Shown: positions 22,590 through 33,846, numbered from the stretch's first letter. The stretch is DNA of 64,000 nucleotides from Durusdinium trenchii (GCA_963970005.1 CAXAMN010013891.1:1166937-1230936), one strand, 5' to 3'. The notes: generated from the letters alone by a model not told the origin. Numbers and translations: made by a program.

Positions 22590-23233
22590 CACCAGCGCCT
22601 TCAAGACCAATTTTGCATTTGGATTGCGAAGCTCAGGCCATCAGATGGTTCAAACAAGAAAGAAGTGAGTGGACCTGAATGCTTATGGCGTGATGGAGAG
22701 CATGAACCAGAAGAAGATCCAGAAGAGTTGACAGACAGAGAAGCTGATGAAGTTGAAGAGAAAAGGCTCCAGAAGGTTCAAGGGCTAGAGAAACCAGAAG
22801 GTAGCACGGAAGGAATCAGTTTCCTGACAACGTGCAATGTGCATGACTGGAGAAAGAAGCCTTACCACATCAACAAGCAAGAGGTGGAAGAGAAGATCAA
22901 GACTAGTTGCAAGAGTTTGCTTTCGGTGAAGGAAAGAGAGATGACATTTTCTCGCCAACGACTTCAGGACATGTACTGAAGCTTCTACCTACAATATTCT
23001 GGCAGAGAGTCAGTGAGGAGGAAGGAGCAAGAAAGGGAGAAAGAGCATTTTCCCAGATGCTAGGATGTCTTGATGTGAAGGATGCATTGAAAGTGAGCCT
23101 GAGAGGAGAAGATTCTTGGCGAAGAGGAATTTACCTGGACAGAGAGTTGGAGCAGGAGCATGATTTGACTTTTTCACAGAGTACCTCACCGAGGAGCTCA
23201 GCTATAAGTTCAGTGCTGAGTGTCGATGCCTAG
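22590..23233 (+). pseudogene. Family B reverse transcriptase, N-terminal remnant
   Basis: One frame (22665-22979) has an acidic linker and then TTCNVHDWRKKPYHINKQE. A shifted frame from 22907 continues FAFGEGKRDDIFSPTTSGHV and, further on, CLDVKDALKVSL, which corresponds to the fingers and first catalytic Asp region (usually DVKDAF) of copia RT. It stops at about 23233 just before the HVDD block. Several frameshifts are needed to join these parts. It once copied the element RNA into cDNA. Confidence 0.6.
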
Positions 23234-23251
23234 GAAGAAGTTAAAAAGAGT

Positions 23252-24216
23252 ATCATTTTGACCCATGTCGATGACTTGATTTTCACAGGTTGCTCAAAGT
23301 ACATCAATGAAATCTTTCTTCCAAAGATCCAAGGCTGGTTTGACACACGCGTGGGCAAAATTGAGAAGATTGGTGATGAGCTCAACTTACTGAGGAGAAA
23401 GTACAAACTAGGGCTTTGGATCCGGCCAGCTAACTACATCCAGCAGATGCCGAAAGCATATGAAGAGTACGTTGGGAAGATCAAACTTCAGCAATTACCA
23501 TGGGACAGTTCAATTCAGATAGAGAAGATTAGCCTATTCAGGAGCATTGTTGGGTCAGGTATCTACCTATGTCAAGAGAGGTATGGTGTAGCATTTGCAG
23601 TGAAGGAATTGGCTTCAAGAATGTCAAGTCCAACAGCTATGTCATTTCATCACTTGAAGAAATTCTTGGGATACTTGAAGAAGACTATGGACTATTGTCT
23701 CATACTTGAATGTCCACAGGCAGGAGAAGGTTATGCCAAGAAAGGAGAAAGCTATTGGCGCTTGGGGACATTCTCAGATTCAGATTGGAGTGGAGACGAA
23801 AGCCACAGAACGTCAACATCCGGAGGATTCCCATTGTTCAACAGCAGCAGGACACAGATCATTAGCTTATCTTCATGTGAAGCAGAGTTGCATGCACTTG
23901 TTTCTTCAGCATCGGATGGAAACTACACTCGCTCATTTCTTGGGTTTGCTCTTAGGACACAGGTGGATCATTGTATCTTCACAGATTCTTCAAGTGCACG
24001 CCAACGTGTGATGAACATTGTATCTTCACAGATTCTTCAAGTTCACGCCAACGTGTGATGAAGAGAGGAGTTGGAAAAGTGAGACTTTTGGATGGAAAGT
24101 TGCTATGGGGCTATGGATTCTGGATTCAAAACAGGAAAGACTTCAATATGGTACAAGTACCAACAGATAGCAACATGGAGGATAAAGATATCAATACCAG
24201 GCCACTTGGAGGATAA
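23252..24216 (+). pseudogene. Family B RT palm and RNase H remnant
   Basis: Begins THVDDLIFTG, the RT active site with His in place of the usual Tyr of YVDD. Connection-domain features follow (SIVGSGIYLCQERYGVAFA, MSFHHLKKFLGYLKKTMDY). The RNase H motifs are FSDSDWSGD, STSGGFP, ISLSSCEAELHAL and CIFTDSSSARQ. A 47-bp tandem duplication (23969-24062) interrupts the last RNase H block and shifts the frame; the element frame resumes as VGKVRLLDGKLLWGYG and ends DINTRPLGG at 24216. Recognition as copia pol is firm from motif order. Confidence 0.75.
23969..24062 (+). repeat. 47-bp tandem duplication inside family B RNase H
   Basis: Two adjacent copies (23969-24015 and 24016-24062) of a 47-bp unit beginning CATTGTATCTTCACAG, differing at one base (GTGCACG versus GTTCACG). 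The length is not a multiple of three, so it disrupts the frame at the third catalytic Asp block. Confidence 0.9.
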
Positions 24217-24241
24217 AGAATCAGATACTTGATGAACCTCA

Positions 24242-24598
24242 TTGGGTATTGGCACAGTGAAGAGCAAACGGGATGAGAGAAAGGTGCTTGAAGAGAAGAA
24301 CTTTGCAGGAAAGGTCCACAAGATTGCCAAGATGGTTGTGAGAATGGTAGCATTCGAGGGCTTGCAGCCAATGGTTACAGAAGCATGCACAAGAGAAAAC
24401 GAAGACATCCAGTGTGGAGTAGAAGGAGGAAAAGAATTCACTGACAACTGCATGAAAAGCCTGATCATTGTGATTCTTATTGCAGTTGTTACCATTGGTT
24501 TTGCAGCAGTGGCCTTTGTACTATGGAAGCTCTACAAACATTCTGAAAACCTGTTTGAATGCACTATGGAAACAACTCGTTTCAGATCAGATGAATGA
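24242..24598 (+). CDS. Family B small ORF with one transmembrane segment, after RNase H
   Basis: 118 codons. Residues about 1-72 are charged and soluble in character. A hydrophobic stretch of about 24 residues follows (SLIIVILIAVVTIGFAAVAF...), then a short basic/aromatic segment LWKLYKHSE. It lies just after the RNase H remnant in the plus direction and may once have been in frame with pol or expressed separately. Some plant and algal copia elements carry an extra ORF with a membrane segment at this position, sometimes called env-like; no surface-protein features (signal peptide, Cys pattern, cleavage site) are visible here. Function unknown. Confidence 0.4.
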   Translation: MGIGTVKSKRDERKVLEEKNFAGKVHKIAKMVVRMVAFEGLQPMVTEACTRENEDIQCGVEGGKEFTDNCMKSLIIVILIAVVTIGFAAVAFVLWKLYKHSENLFECTMETTRFRSDE

Positions 24599-24607
24599 GA
24601 ATTCAGA

Positions 24608-25223
24608 ATGGTGGAGCTTAAGTATATTATCAAAGAAAATGAAGGTGATGAACATCAGATTGACCTACTCAGAGATTACGCCAGGAGAATTCACAGTGGA
24701 CTGATTCTCAATGGAGGCTTTGTAGAGAGAGAAACACCAGACACTGAAGCTATAATCAGCTATGACATGATGGGAGAAATCAATGCAGCAAACTTCTTAG
24801 CCAGAAGGAGCTTGGAAAACATGAGACCAACAGAAGAACAATATGATGGCCGTAGAGTGATGTTAGAAGCAGCCAATCAAGGAGCAGTTCCCTCAGATGG
24901 ACCCTGGACCCTTGACAAGGAGATTCACACCAGAAAATAGGGAACTATCAATCAGAGCAGAATATGTAAGAGAGCAGGCAATACAAATGTGTGGTCGACT
25001 TTTGAGGAAAGTTGAGCAACTGGAAAGAAGACATGAACTATTACTAGGAGGAGGACGAAAAGAGCTAGCAGACACACTTGAGAAAGAGAAAGAACGCTAT
25101 GAACAGTTGCTTGAACTTGCAGAGGGGAGAAGAGATCATTCAGACAGAGTGCCATCAGAAAGCTCCAGGAACCCCGTTCTTGAGAGAGTGAAAAATCAAC
25201 AGAAGAAGGATGGAACAGAGTGA
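24608..25223 (+). pseudogene. Family B C-terminal ORFs, coiled-coil-like, frameshifted
   Basis: Two overlapping frames (24608-24940 and 24897-25223) read as one protein with a shift near 24900. The first has EGDEHQIDLLRDYARRI and YDMMGEINAANFLARRSLEN. The second is strongly heptad-like (RLLRKVEQLERRHELLLGG, DTLEKEKERYEQLLEL). It ends 50 bp before the polypurine tract, so it is the last coding part of the element. I do not recognise a family; helical, possibly oligomerising. Confidence 0.35.
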
Positions 25224-25273
25224 ACGATGGTGGCGGAGTGAGCTAGAATAGCAATTCGAGCGCTCACACTACC

Positions 25274-25282
25274 AAGAAGGAG
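25274..25282 (+). promoter_or_regulatory. Polypurine tract of family B
   Basis: AAGAAGGAG directly precedes the 3' LTR, the expected plus-strand primer site. Confidence 0.65.
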
Positions 25283-25368
25283 TGTGAAGCATTTTCAGTG
25301 TAAACCACAGCTAGTATGCATAGCATGTACCGCATTCTCTGACTTTTGGACTGAAGAAAGGATTCACA
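25283..25368 (+). repeat. 3' LTR of family B
   Basis: 86 bp starting TGTGAAGCATTTTCAG and ending GATTCACA. Relative to the 5' LTR it has about five substitutions and lacks 13 bp. It is followed by CATAA, one base different from the CATAG preceding the 5' LTR. Confidence 0.85.
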
Positions 25369-28300
25369 CATAAGAATCCAGCCAGAGAGGGCAAGGATGC
25401 AAAAAAAGTTCTTTCTTCTCCAAACGGCCTAGTCCTGCCACGGGTCGGCGCCATGTTCCCCACTTCTTTCGGGCCGCGGCATCTGTGCTGTCTCCTTGAT
25501 TGAAGAGATTACGAAAGTTCTACCTGGTGGATCCCTGCAAGTCAAAGGACCCGAATAGGAATGTCCTTTACTTGGTGGTCAAAAATAATCTTTCGACTTC
25601 TAAGGATGTGTTTTTCTACTCTTAAAACTTATTCGAACCCATTCATCCAAAGGTGAAAAGGTCAAGGCAAGGGATCTCCCCATGTGGAAATCGAAAGGTC
25701 AAGATGAAGAGTTTCTTCACATGTTGCTTCACCTATGCACGGCAGTTTTCCTCGCAGTTTTCCTCCTCATCACCAGGCCCTATGCACCAAGTGCTGCACG
25801 GCGACAAGGCTGGGGTCCAGGGGAATAAAAGACGGGGAATGAATTTCACGACAGTTCACGACCATTGGATAGATTTATCATAGATTTATCATGTATATTC
25901 ATGTATACCAGAACCATCCTGTCTGTGTGTCCAATGGACTACCCCACTGTACGGCTGAGGTGTCCATGGGACATGCATTAGATGGTCGAGGTACTCGTGT
26001 ATCATCATTAATTTACAATCATGACGACCACGAATCACGGAAGATTGCGCCCCCAAATTTTGGTGACTTTGAAGGGAGAGAGGCCCTTCCATGTGGCAAT
26101 TGTGGAACATGTCTTGGGGATGAAAAGTTGTTTTTTTAGAATGAAGGACAAGGAATGTTGAGCGGCTGCCCTCAACAACAACTCCAAGACCAATCTCAAG
26201 ACCACTCATCTTGGCAAAACGGAACATCTCATCTTCACATCACAAGACATGAAACAAACGGCGCAACGCTTCGCTTGCTCACTTTGCTTACTCACTTCGC
26301 CGTGTTTCAAATCGCTTCCAGCTCCCAAAAAGCGACAGGTGCCATGGTCGGGACTCTCGGACCGCTCTCGAACCCCAGATGCGATCGGAGTCGACTGGGC
26401 GTGGAATTAGTTGTGGAAAAGAAAGATCCGAACATCCATGAAACATCCATGAAAAAGGGTTCATTTTGAGAACCTCGACGTTCCAAGAAGAGCGATTCTT
26501 GTATTTCTTCTCTTTTTTTTGTTGGGTGGTCGGACGGACCATCGACCCTCAGCCGTTTTTCGGAGGTCTTGACCGGAGGGCTTCCCTCCAACCGATAATA
26601 CTCCGGCGCGTCTTTGTTGTGAGACATTTGCTGACATACTCGGATCACTGGATCTGTTTTACAGCGCTGCTGTAAAATTCCATCCTCCTGCATGTTTTCA
26701 CTACAGAAAGGGTTTAGGGTTGACCACTGGAATAAGGCATGCTTATAGAAATACTTGTCCTGCTAACTCAGAGGGGGATGTAAGTCCCAGAAACTGGACG
26801 CATTTGTTTGGTGTTTGCGCTACCAGAGGTGACCAGATAGGGATGGTGTAAGTCCAACCATGGACTCGAGTGGTCGGGATGGTGTTCGTTTGATGTGACC
26901 TATCTGGTGCCCTCAGCCATGCCCAGATTTCTCTGCCAACATTGGAAGACCTTGGTCGGGGAGTTGACCAGAACAGCTGGGGCGAAAGAGCTTCGAGGTG
27001 AACGCTCCGCCCAAGCGGTTCCGTTTCCAGCCCAAAAAAAGAAACATCTGAGGATAACACAATGTACTGGAAACGCGGAAGCAAGATGAAGCAAGCACGC
27101 TTGGCACGGAAACGGGTCTCAACAAAAGATAAAATAGCTGGGGTTCCCGGTTTGTTTCGCCAGACGTTTGACCTTTTTTTCCGTGTCCAGCTTGAAAAGC
27201 AAGACCTGGATCGCTGGTGAGTTGTTTTTGTTGGCGATCCCTGAAAGTCAGGAATCCAGAGCTGGCAGAGCTGGGAGTAGTCGTTGGGATGCCCAACGTT
27301 GGGTTACTGTACCAAAACAAGGACCATTTATAGATTGAAGCCTTGGAGGCCCAGAGGATCAAGGGTATATCAAACGTACTTCCAAACAGGGAATGGTCCT
27401 TGTGTAGAGAAACAACCTTGCTATGGCCTACAGCCATGGCGAAAAGCCATGAGCAAGACCTTGACTACACTCTGACTGACTATCATGGAAGTGGAAAATG
27501 GCCCCTGTGAAGACAATTTTCCTCTACAACCAGGTGGTTGTCCATTTCCATGTGATGTGTTCGTCGGAGTGTATACGGGATGTGTCCTTCTCTTTTCACA
27601 GAAGATCTAAGAAGCCTCCCCAGGACTCGCCAGGCGCAAGAGTATCTCAATCAACCAAAAAGGCAAAACGACGAAGCCTTCGCATCTTCGTTCGCCCATC
27701 GTTCGCTCTGCAGCTCGCCGACTACCGAGGCACCGCCGGAGACCTTCGAGGCGCGCTCCGCGGCCGGTGGCCGGCGGAATAGCCGGGGGAATGGATGTGT
27801 TGTCTGCTTGGTTTGGAATGGTTTGGTAATGCCCTGTTTAGACCTTTGAGGTGGAATAGCTTGGGCCCAAGCGACTTCAGACTTGAAGTCGACCGAAAAG
27901 GAGAACAGCTGGACCCTGGACGGGTTGTGTTCGTAACGAAGACCCAGACCTGTGCGGCGAAGTGTCCAGGTGTCGCTTGCTGTTTTTGCTTGGGGCCTTC
28001 GCAGCTGCGAAGGAGTAGGTTTCTCTTTGGTTCAGATCAAGTGAAGAAACTTGCTAAGATCTACCAGTCGCCAGTCTAAATTCAATCTTTGGGGTGTACC
28101 CTACTTGACCGCTGTTGCGACAACTGCAGGAAGAAGATGTCAAATACATGTTCAATATAGTTTGTATATATAGGAACTACAATTTGTTGAAGCAGTTTGC
28201 ATTCACACCACCGTACACCACCATCAAAAACAGAAACGCCTGGAAACGATCATGCGCCATGGTCCCAGATCTGGGGAAGTCACGGACAAAACCGCATGGA

Positions 28301-31085
28301 GCAATCCTTCGGCCATGTGGGGAGACAGACGGACCCAGCCATGCGGAGCGATGTGGGAGTTTTGGTTTGATCCTACCCATCTCCTGATGGAATCTGGTGG
28401 ATCACTTCCAAAAACAAGGAGATGAGTCCCAGCTTAGGAGATGAGTCCATACACATCTGGGTGAGTTCGGGATCCTTGTGGATGGAAGTGGGCAACTGCC
28501 AGTCCAGCATGGCTGATAAACTTGAGGTGCTTCGGCGGTGTTGAAAAAGACGCCAGGAGACCATTTACCTAGACCATGCAGGGCAAATGCCAGAAACAAA
28601 CATGGGTCACGTATGTCCACAAATCAAGTCTTTCCAATCGCACTGTGTGGGTGCCCTGTTTGAAGGGCAAGCTATGAAAAACGATGCTCCCGGGCCTGAT
28701 GTATCCATACCCGCCTGCCACACTCCCTGAAATCCTCATGGGCCGTGGATGGAAGACGGCCCCGATTTCACCGTGTTCCGAAGACCAAAGAGGCAGTGAA
28801 CTCCACGTAACCATGACTATTTCAGGCAGGTGTATCCCTATGGATCCACATACCGTACCCTTTTTTGACCAGCTGATGTGTTTGACACGTTCTTCACAGA
28901 CATGAAGGATCCAGTCACCCCGCTAGCGTGACGCTTGCCAGACTGCCAGGACCTCTTGGTGCGGCCTGCCCCTGACTTGTGCGACACCAAGGGGAGCACC
29001 ATAGGTGTTGTTCAGGTTTACTCCAGTGAAGACACCATCACAGACCTGGACCATTTCCTACTATTTCCATCTCTTTCCATCAGTCAAACGCTTCACATTC
29101 AGCTGCCACTCGGTCCGTTTGTTGTCAAGTGCAGGAACTCTTTACGCCACGGTTCGTTGGTTCACAAACTTCCATGCTCTACTCATTCTCCATCTCGGCC
29201 GAGGTCAACTAGAATGGAGCTCATGCTGTTGGACGTGTCTTGGCGATATTTGAGGGGGCATGATTGAATTCAGAAGAGGAAGTCTTCCTGGGTGGTTTTC
29301 ATCACAGCTGTAATAGGGTATATACCTTCATCCCGGCGCTATTGATTTTGGGTCGGGCCTTGCCATGTTTGGCTCTTGAGGACCTTTTTCTACTACTCAA
29401 CAACAAGAGCGGTGAAGACTTCATCAGACGGAAGTGGAATTCCGCTTGCTTTGGTGGTTTCTTCGTGAAGAAGGTGTTCATGTTTGCGTAGGTTGATTGA
29501 GAATGGGCAACGTTTAAACTTGCAAAAGGCATCAACATTCGACAATCAGGAACACAATCATCCAGAGAGGTCTTGCAAGATCCAGCCACTTGGAGCTCGT
29601 CTCGATTCTTGAGCAAAGCAGAGAAGTCTACAACCAGATGGGAAAGCAGCGAGACTCTGCAGCTGAAATCAAGACTTCAGACCACAGCGACGAACTTCCA
29701 ACGAAAAAGAACGAGAACAAAGCGAGTGCTGAGACCTTGCAGGGAATCCTTGCGACCTCCTGCTTTGCATTAGTACATCTCATGTCAATCCCTTTCAACT
29801 CTGTGCTGCTTTTAGCTTGCAGAGATATACTGATACTTGGCCATTTGATGCCATTTGCCAACAGCTATACATGGCTTGACCAATCATGAGCTTCTTGTCT
29901 TCGCTCCTTTGCCGGAATGGTGGAGACGATGCCTGCTTCCGTCCTCAATTCTGAGACGTCAGCCGTCGCGACGGACGAACATCCGCGACCTCCGGAGTCA
30001 GCTGACCGGGACGAGACCGGCCCAAGCAAGCGGCGATTGTCGCCGTCCTTCTCACGTCCTTCTCACGTCCTTTCAGAAAGGGATTCCATGTGTTGTTTCA
30101 TGACTTTTATGACCTAAATGTAGAGGTATGGAAAATGTATAGGTCGTTTTGGGACTCCTTGTTGTGGGGTAGGTATTTGAGGGGATGTCTTTGTGGCGTG
30201 CCCCGTTCGATCGTGATGATGGCCAATAGTGTAAATCAGAGTTCAAAAAGGTGGGACTTGCCCCTTTGGTGTATGGACTCATTTGTGCTCTACAATGTTT
30301 TATCCTGGTGTGTGCTCTTTACAAAAGCATCGTGGATGCTTCAATGCTTCAAGAGAAGAATGTGATTTGTGCATGTGTTGTTTGCCACATCGGCTCATGT
30401 TGCACACAGAAGCATCCGACTTGGACACCAAAAGGACATGACTTAGGTTTTTTATGTTTTTTTAGCCGGAAGCCCTACCACACCTTCGGTCAGACTGGCA
30501 GGGACCCCAAAACCTGTGGTCTGTTGAAAAGAGGAGTCCATGAACTCAGAGTCCGTGTAAGAAAAGCTGAAGGCATCGTTTTACGGTGGCGGCAGGGTTT
30601 TGTTCCAATGTTGTGGCCCACTAGTCAGGTCCACATGAGATGGTTACAGGTCGACATGAGATGGTTGGCAAGAATATGCAAGAATCAAGTGTCGATTGGA
30701 GGTGACATGGTATGTTTGTTGGTCTTCCAACTGGAGACCCCACCTCACCTTCCAACTGGAGACCCCAAAAGGTCCGCTCCCCTGTTCACCCGTCCACCTC
30801 ACCGTCTCCACCTCACCTCACCTCAACCTCCGTGACTCACCGAGCTCACCGAGCTCCGAAACCCATGGTGTTTCGCCCACCCGTCCTCACCAAGGCGCAA
30901 AGCTTGGATGTGGTCTCGGTCTTCGATGGGCACTATGCATTTACCACCAAGGCCGGGTCACCGAAGTCGGTCGACGTCGGCCATCGCGGTGAAGTGGTGG
31001 GCCTAAGCCATTTCGCGCTCGGGTCGACTCAGAGCTGTGAAAGATGTCTGAGAATCGAATGAAAAAGAATTTCACCATTCAAATG
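25369..31085. other. 5.7 kb of unassigned DNA, no gene recognised
   Basis: Mixed composition with short overlapping frames on both strands, none longer than about 195 codons and none with a motif I recognise. A few short direct repeats are visible, such as CTTCCAACTGGAGACCCC twice at about 30725-30770. Intron-rich dinoflagellate exons could hide here, but I cannot support any. Confidence 0.5.
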
Positions 31086-32060
31086 TGTGGTTTTTTTGTG
31101 TTTTTTTGTGTTTTGTGTGTTTGTTTTTAATGCACGGTTTTTTTTTCCTTATGCGGATATGTGTGTTTCTTATGCGGATATATGGGCAGGTGTGGTCTCA
31201 GAGCAAGGGTGTTCTTTTTTAATGCAGCGGGTGGGGGGTTTAATGCCCGTGTGTTTTAATTCTTCTAGCAGTTCGTTCTTTATGCAGTTGTTTTCTTTCT
31301 TTATGCACGAGGTTTCTTTTCTTATGCAGACGGATCCTTGTTTAAAGCTGAGGGGTTTCGGCACCCCCCCCAATATTGGGAAATGGCAGAGGGACCGTGT
31401 CCTTCCTTTTCTCCTTTTCCTTCCCATTCTTTCTGTCCTTTCTTCTGTCTTTGACTCTTCTTTGTATTCCTCTGTTTTTTCCAGTTTTCCCTTTTCTTTA
31501 TGCATCCGGTGCTTCTCTTTGATGCTCGTGGTCTGGTGGTTCTATTTTAAATGCTTTTCTAGGCTAACAGTTCTTTTTACTGAAGCTGTTTCTTTTTATG
31601 CGCATGGTGCTTTTTCAATGCAGACGGTTCTTTTTTTTGCTGAAGGGTGTTGTCCTTCCCCCGTGGTGGCAATGGCGGCGGAGCAAGAATTCCTTGTCCT
31701 TCCTCTTCCGTCCTTTGTTCCTGCCGTTCCTCATGGCTCCTTTTTTTGCTGGAAGGTTCTTCTTCGATGCGGGTGGTTCTCCTTTTATGCTGAAGGATTT
31801 CGCCATTCCCCCGGTGGTGGCATTGGTGGCAACGGGAGAAATCCTTTTCCTTCCTCTTCTGTCCCCTTCTCCTTGCCATTCATTCCTCACGGCTCCCTTT
31901 TTCTGAAGGTGTTTTCAATGCTGGTTTTCTTGAGCTAGCGGTTTCTCTTTTTATGCAGCTGGTTTTCTTAATGCGCAGAGTGCATGTTTGTTAAAGGAAC
32001 CGTAATAAGACATGAACCCTCCAGCCTTTAGCATAAAGAAAGAACCGTCAGCATAAGAAA
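31086..32060 (+). repeat. T-rich cluster of TTATGC-type short words, including a ~150-bp direct repeat
   Basis: Words such as TTTTATGC, CTTATGCGGATA and TTTAATGCAG, followed by G-rich then T-rich steps, recur every 20-40 bp. Within it two copies of a ~110-bp segment (near 31637 and 31788), starting TGCTGAAGG and containing CCCCCGTGGTGGCA or CCCCCGGTGGTGGCA, form a direct repeat. Phe/Leu-rich frames (for example 31087-31938) arise from this composition. Reverse-complement words of the same type fill 34500-35330. Confidence 0.65.
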
Positions 32061-32243
32061 AAAACTACTGCCACGGTGACCGTTTCGGGTTGGTGGAGAG
32101 AACTCCGAATCAGCGACCAGTTGGTGACCGATTCGGGTTGGTGTGGTTCGGTTTTTTTCCGGCGGGCTTCTTGCTTGTATGTCTAAAGGTCAAAGGTCTA
32201 GAGTTGTAGAAGCAGAAGGTCTACGCACTGGGCTCCAGAGAGG

Positions 32244-32395
32244 GGTGATGGTGGTGATGGAGGTGGTCATCGAGGTGATGATGGCGGTGGTGATGGTGGT
32301 GGCGATGAAGGTGGTGATGATGGTGGTGATGCAGGTGATGATGGTGGTGATGGCGACGGTGGCGATGACGGTGGTGGTGGTGATGGAGGTTCACC
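32244..32395 (+). repeat. GGTGAT/GGTGGT microsatellite
   Basis: About 150 bp of nearly uninterrupted GGTGATGGTGGTGAT-type trinucleotide repeat. The Met/Val-rich frame across it is an artefact. Confidence 0.9.
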
Positions 32396-32404
32396 AGGCA
32401 GGTG

Positions 32405-32910
32405 CAGGTCTAGGTGCCGCACCTGCAAGGAAATCTGCATTTCAGGTTCCACAATGTATGCCCCGAAATCTATACTTCAAGCTCCACAAAGTATTGCACC
32501 TGCCACGAAATCTGCAGTTGAAGGTCCCCAAATCGCTGCGCCTGCCGCGAAATCTACACTTCAAGGTCCAAAAAGTACTGTGCCTGCCATGAAATCTGGA
32601 CTTCAAGGTGTGCCTGCCACCTAATCTACACTTCAAGCTCCGCAAAGTACTGCACCTGCCACGAAATCTGACTTGAAGGTCCACAGAGCACTGTGCCTGC
32701 CGCGAAATCTACGCTTCAAGGTTCACAAAGTATTGCACCTGCCATGAAATCTGGACGTCAAGGTGTGCCTGCCACGAAATCTACACTTCAAGCTCCACAA
32801 AGTACTGCGCCTGCTTTGAAATCTGGGGCACTTCAAGGTCTACCAAGTACTGCACCTGCCACAGTGCTGCGCTTGCCACGAAATCCGCACATCAAGGTGC
32901 ACACCACGCA
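32405..32910 (+). repeat. Minisatellite of CTGCCACGAAATCT units
   Basis: Roughly a dozen imperfect units of about 36-45 bp with the core CCTGCCACGAAATCTACACT then TCAAGGTCCACAAAGTACTG. Some units have CCATGAAATCTGGA variants. Related CTGCCACGAAA words occur in the dispersed module at 19.93 and 33.05 kb. Confidence 0.85.
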
Positions 32911-33049
32911 GGCCTGCCAAGGCGATTCACACGAAGACGAGCACTTCCAAAGACAACGTCAGGATGCCAAAACGCAGCTTTCGCTCGAGACTTCCTCCGA
33001 GCTCTGAGAACGAGCCACATGTCCAAAAGTCTCGATTCACAGCGCCTGC

Positions 33050-33240
33050 TACGAAATCAGAGCACGCCGAAGACCACCACCAAGACCACCAAAACACGAG
33101 GTTTCCCCTGCGCTTGCCACGAAAAGTGATCACTAAGCAACGACTGCACAGTCGAAATGCACTTCGAAGATCTCGAAATGCACTTCGATGATCTCGAGGT
33201 GAATGAATGTACTGCACATAGCAGCAAATTAGCCGCGCCC
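33050..33240 (+). repeat. Dispersed repeat module, copy 2
   Basis: Has AAAACACGAGGTTTCCC, then TTGCCACGAAAAGTGA, then TGAATGTACTG and TTAGCCG in the same order as 19930-20160. Between these words the two copies differ. It contains a small direct duplication CGAAATGCACTTCGA. Unknown repeat class. Confidence 0.65.
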
Positions 33241-33468
33241 GGCCGTGAGCACCTCAGATCAGGCACCCGTCCTTAACTCCTTCAGCTTCAAGTGGCAATG
33301 GTTGATGATTAAGGCCTTGCGCAGTTCGACCGACGAGGAGAAGTCTGCCATAAAGGCGATGATTCACTTGCATCTGGTGTAAACTGAGGAGAAATCTGTA
33401 CAGGTCAATGAATACATGCTTCAATAGGACCCTCCACTTGACCCTCGACAAGCGCCTCGAGCGCCTTT

Positions 33469-33846
33469 TTGAGTGGCAGCGCGGCCACAATGATTGGCGA
33501 CTATTTCCACTGCAAGAAGGCCGTTCAGAGCTCTCTACTTGTACCACTGAAGATTAGCAAACCAGCGCCGAAGGTGAAAGGATCCAAGCATCAACCTCTT
33601 AAAGATCTTATTGCTTCGTCAGATTTGACCCGGACGCAACTCACAGATGCAATTTGGCACGCTCTCTTCCAAGAGATGGAGACCAGAAAGGCGGCTCTGA
33701 CCCGGACGCAACTCGCAGATGCAATTTGGCAAGCTCTCTTCCGAGAAATGGAGACCAGAGGGGAGGCTCTCTGCGGCGGCCCCCCGAAGTTAGACTCCGT
33801 ACAAGAAGTCCGCAAGAAGGGCCGCAAGCGAAAACATGCTAGCTGA
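33469..33846 (+). CDS. Small ORF with two 24-residue repeats, unknown function
   Basis: 125 codons. After a Lys-rich start it contains two adjacent 24-residue units, LTRTQLTDAIWHALFQEMET and LTRTQLADAIWQALFREMET, each predicted helical, and ends in a basic KKGRKRKHAS tail. The unit is encoded by a 72-bp tandem duplication, so the periodic protein could be a by-product. The two copies differ at several codons yet keep frame and chemistry, which gives weak support for coding. I do not recognise a family. It may be one exon or a gene fragment. Confidence 0.25.
   Translation: MSGSAATMIGDYFHCKKAVQSSLLVPLKISKPAPKVKGSKHQPLKDLIASSDLTRTQLTDAIWHALFQEMETRKAALTRTQLADAIWQALFREMETRGEALCGGPPKLDSVQEVRKKGRKRKHAS
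33626..33769 (+). repeat. 72-bp tandem duplication
   Basis: Two adjacent 72-bp units starting TGACCCGGACGCAACTC at 33626 and 33698, with several substitutions between them and no indel. Confidence 0.9.

Larger units (their letters stand above)
15790..25368 (+). mobile_element. Family B Ty1/copia retrotransposon, old and decayed, with repeats in its interior
   Basis: Two related LTRs (15790-15888 and 25283-25368), each TG...CA, enclose in order a primer binding site, a gag start, a long repeat-filled stretch, integrase, RT and RNase H remnants, a transmembrane ORF and a polypurine tract. The flanking pentamers are CATAG on the left and CATAA on the right, consistent with a target duplication carrying one mutation. 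The LTRs differ by about five substitutions and a 13-bp indel, and the coding parts are frameshifted throughout, so the insertion is much older than the intact family A copy. The 16.3-20.9 kb interior looks like later insertion or expansion that replaced most of gag. Confidence 0.85.

Noticed and set aside
25369..31085. tRNA, 5S or spliced-leader RNA genes in the unassigned 5.7 kb.
   Set aside because: I found no full spliced-leader sequence and no convincing cloverleaf by eye. A covariance-model search would be needed and could not be run.
31087..31938. A 283-codon Phe/Leu-rich frame that looks like a membrane protein.
   Set aside because: Its composition follows from a T-rich repeat cluster; large frames occur on the opposite strand over the same bases.
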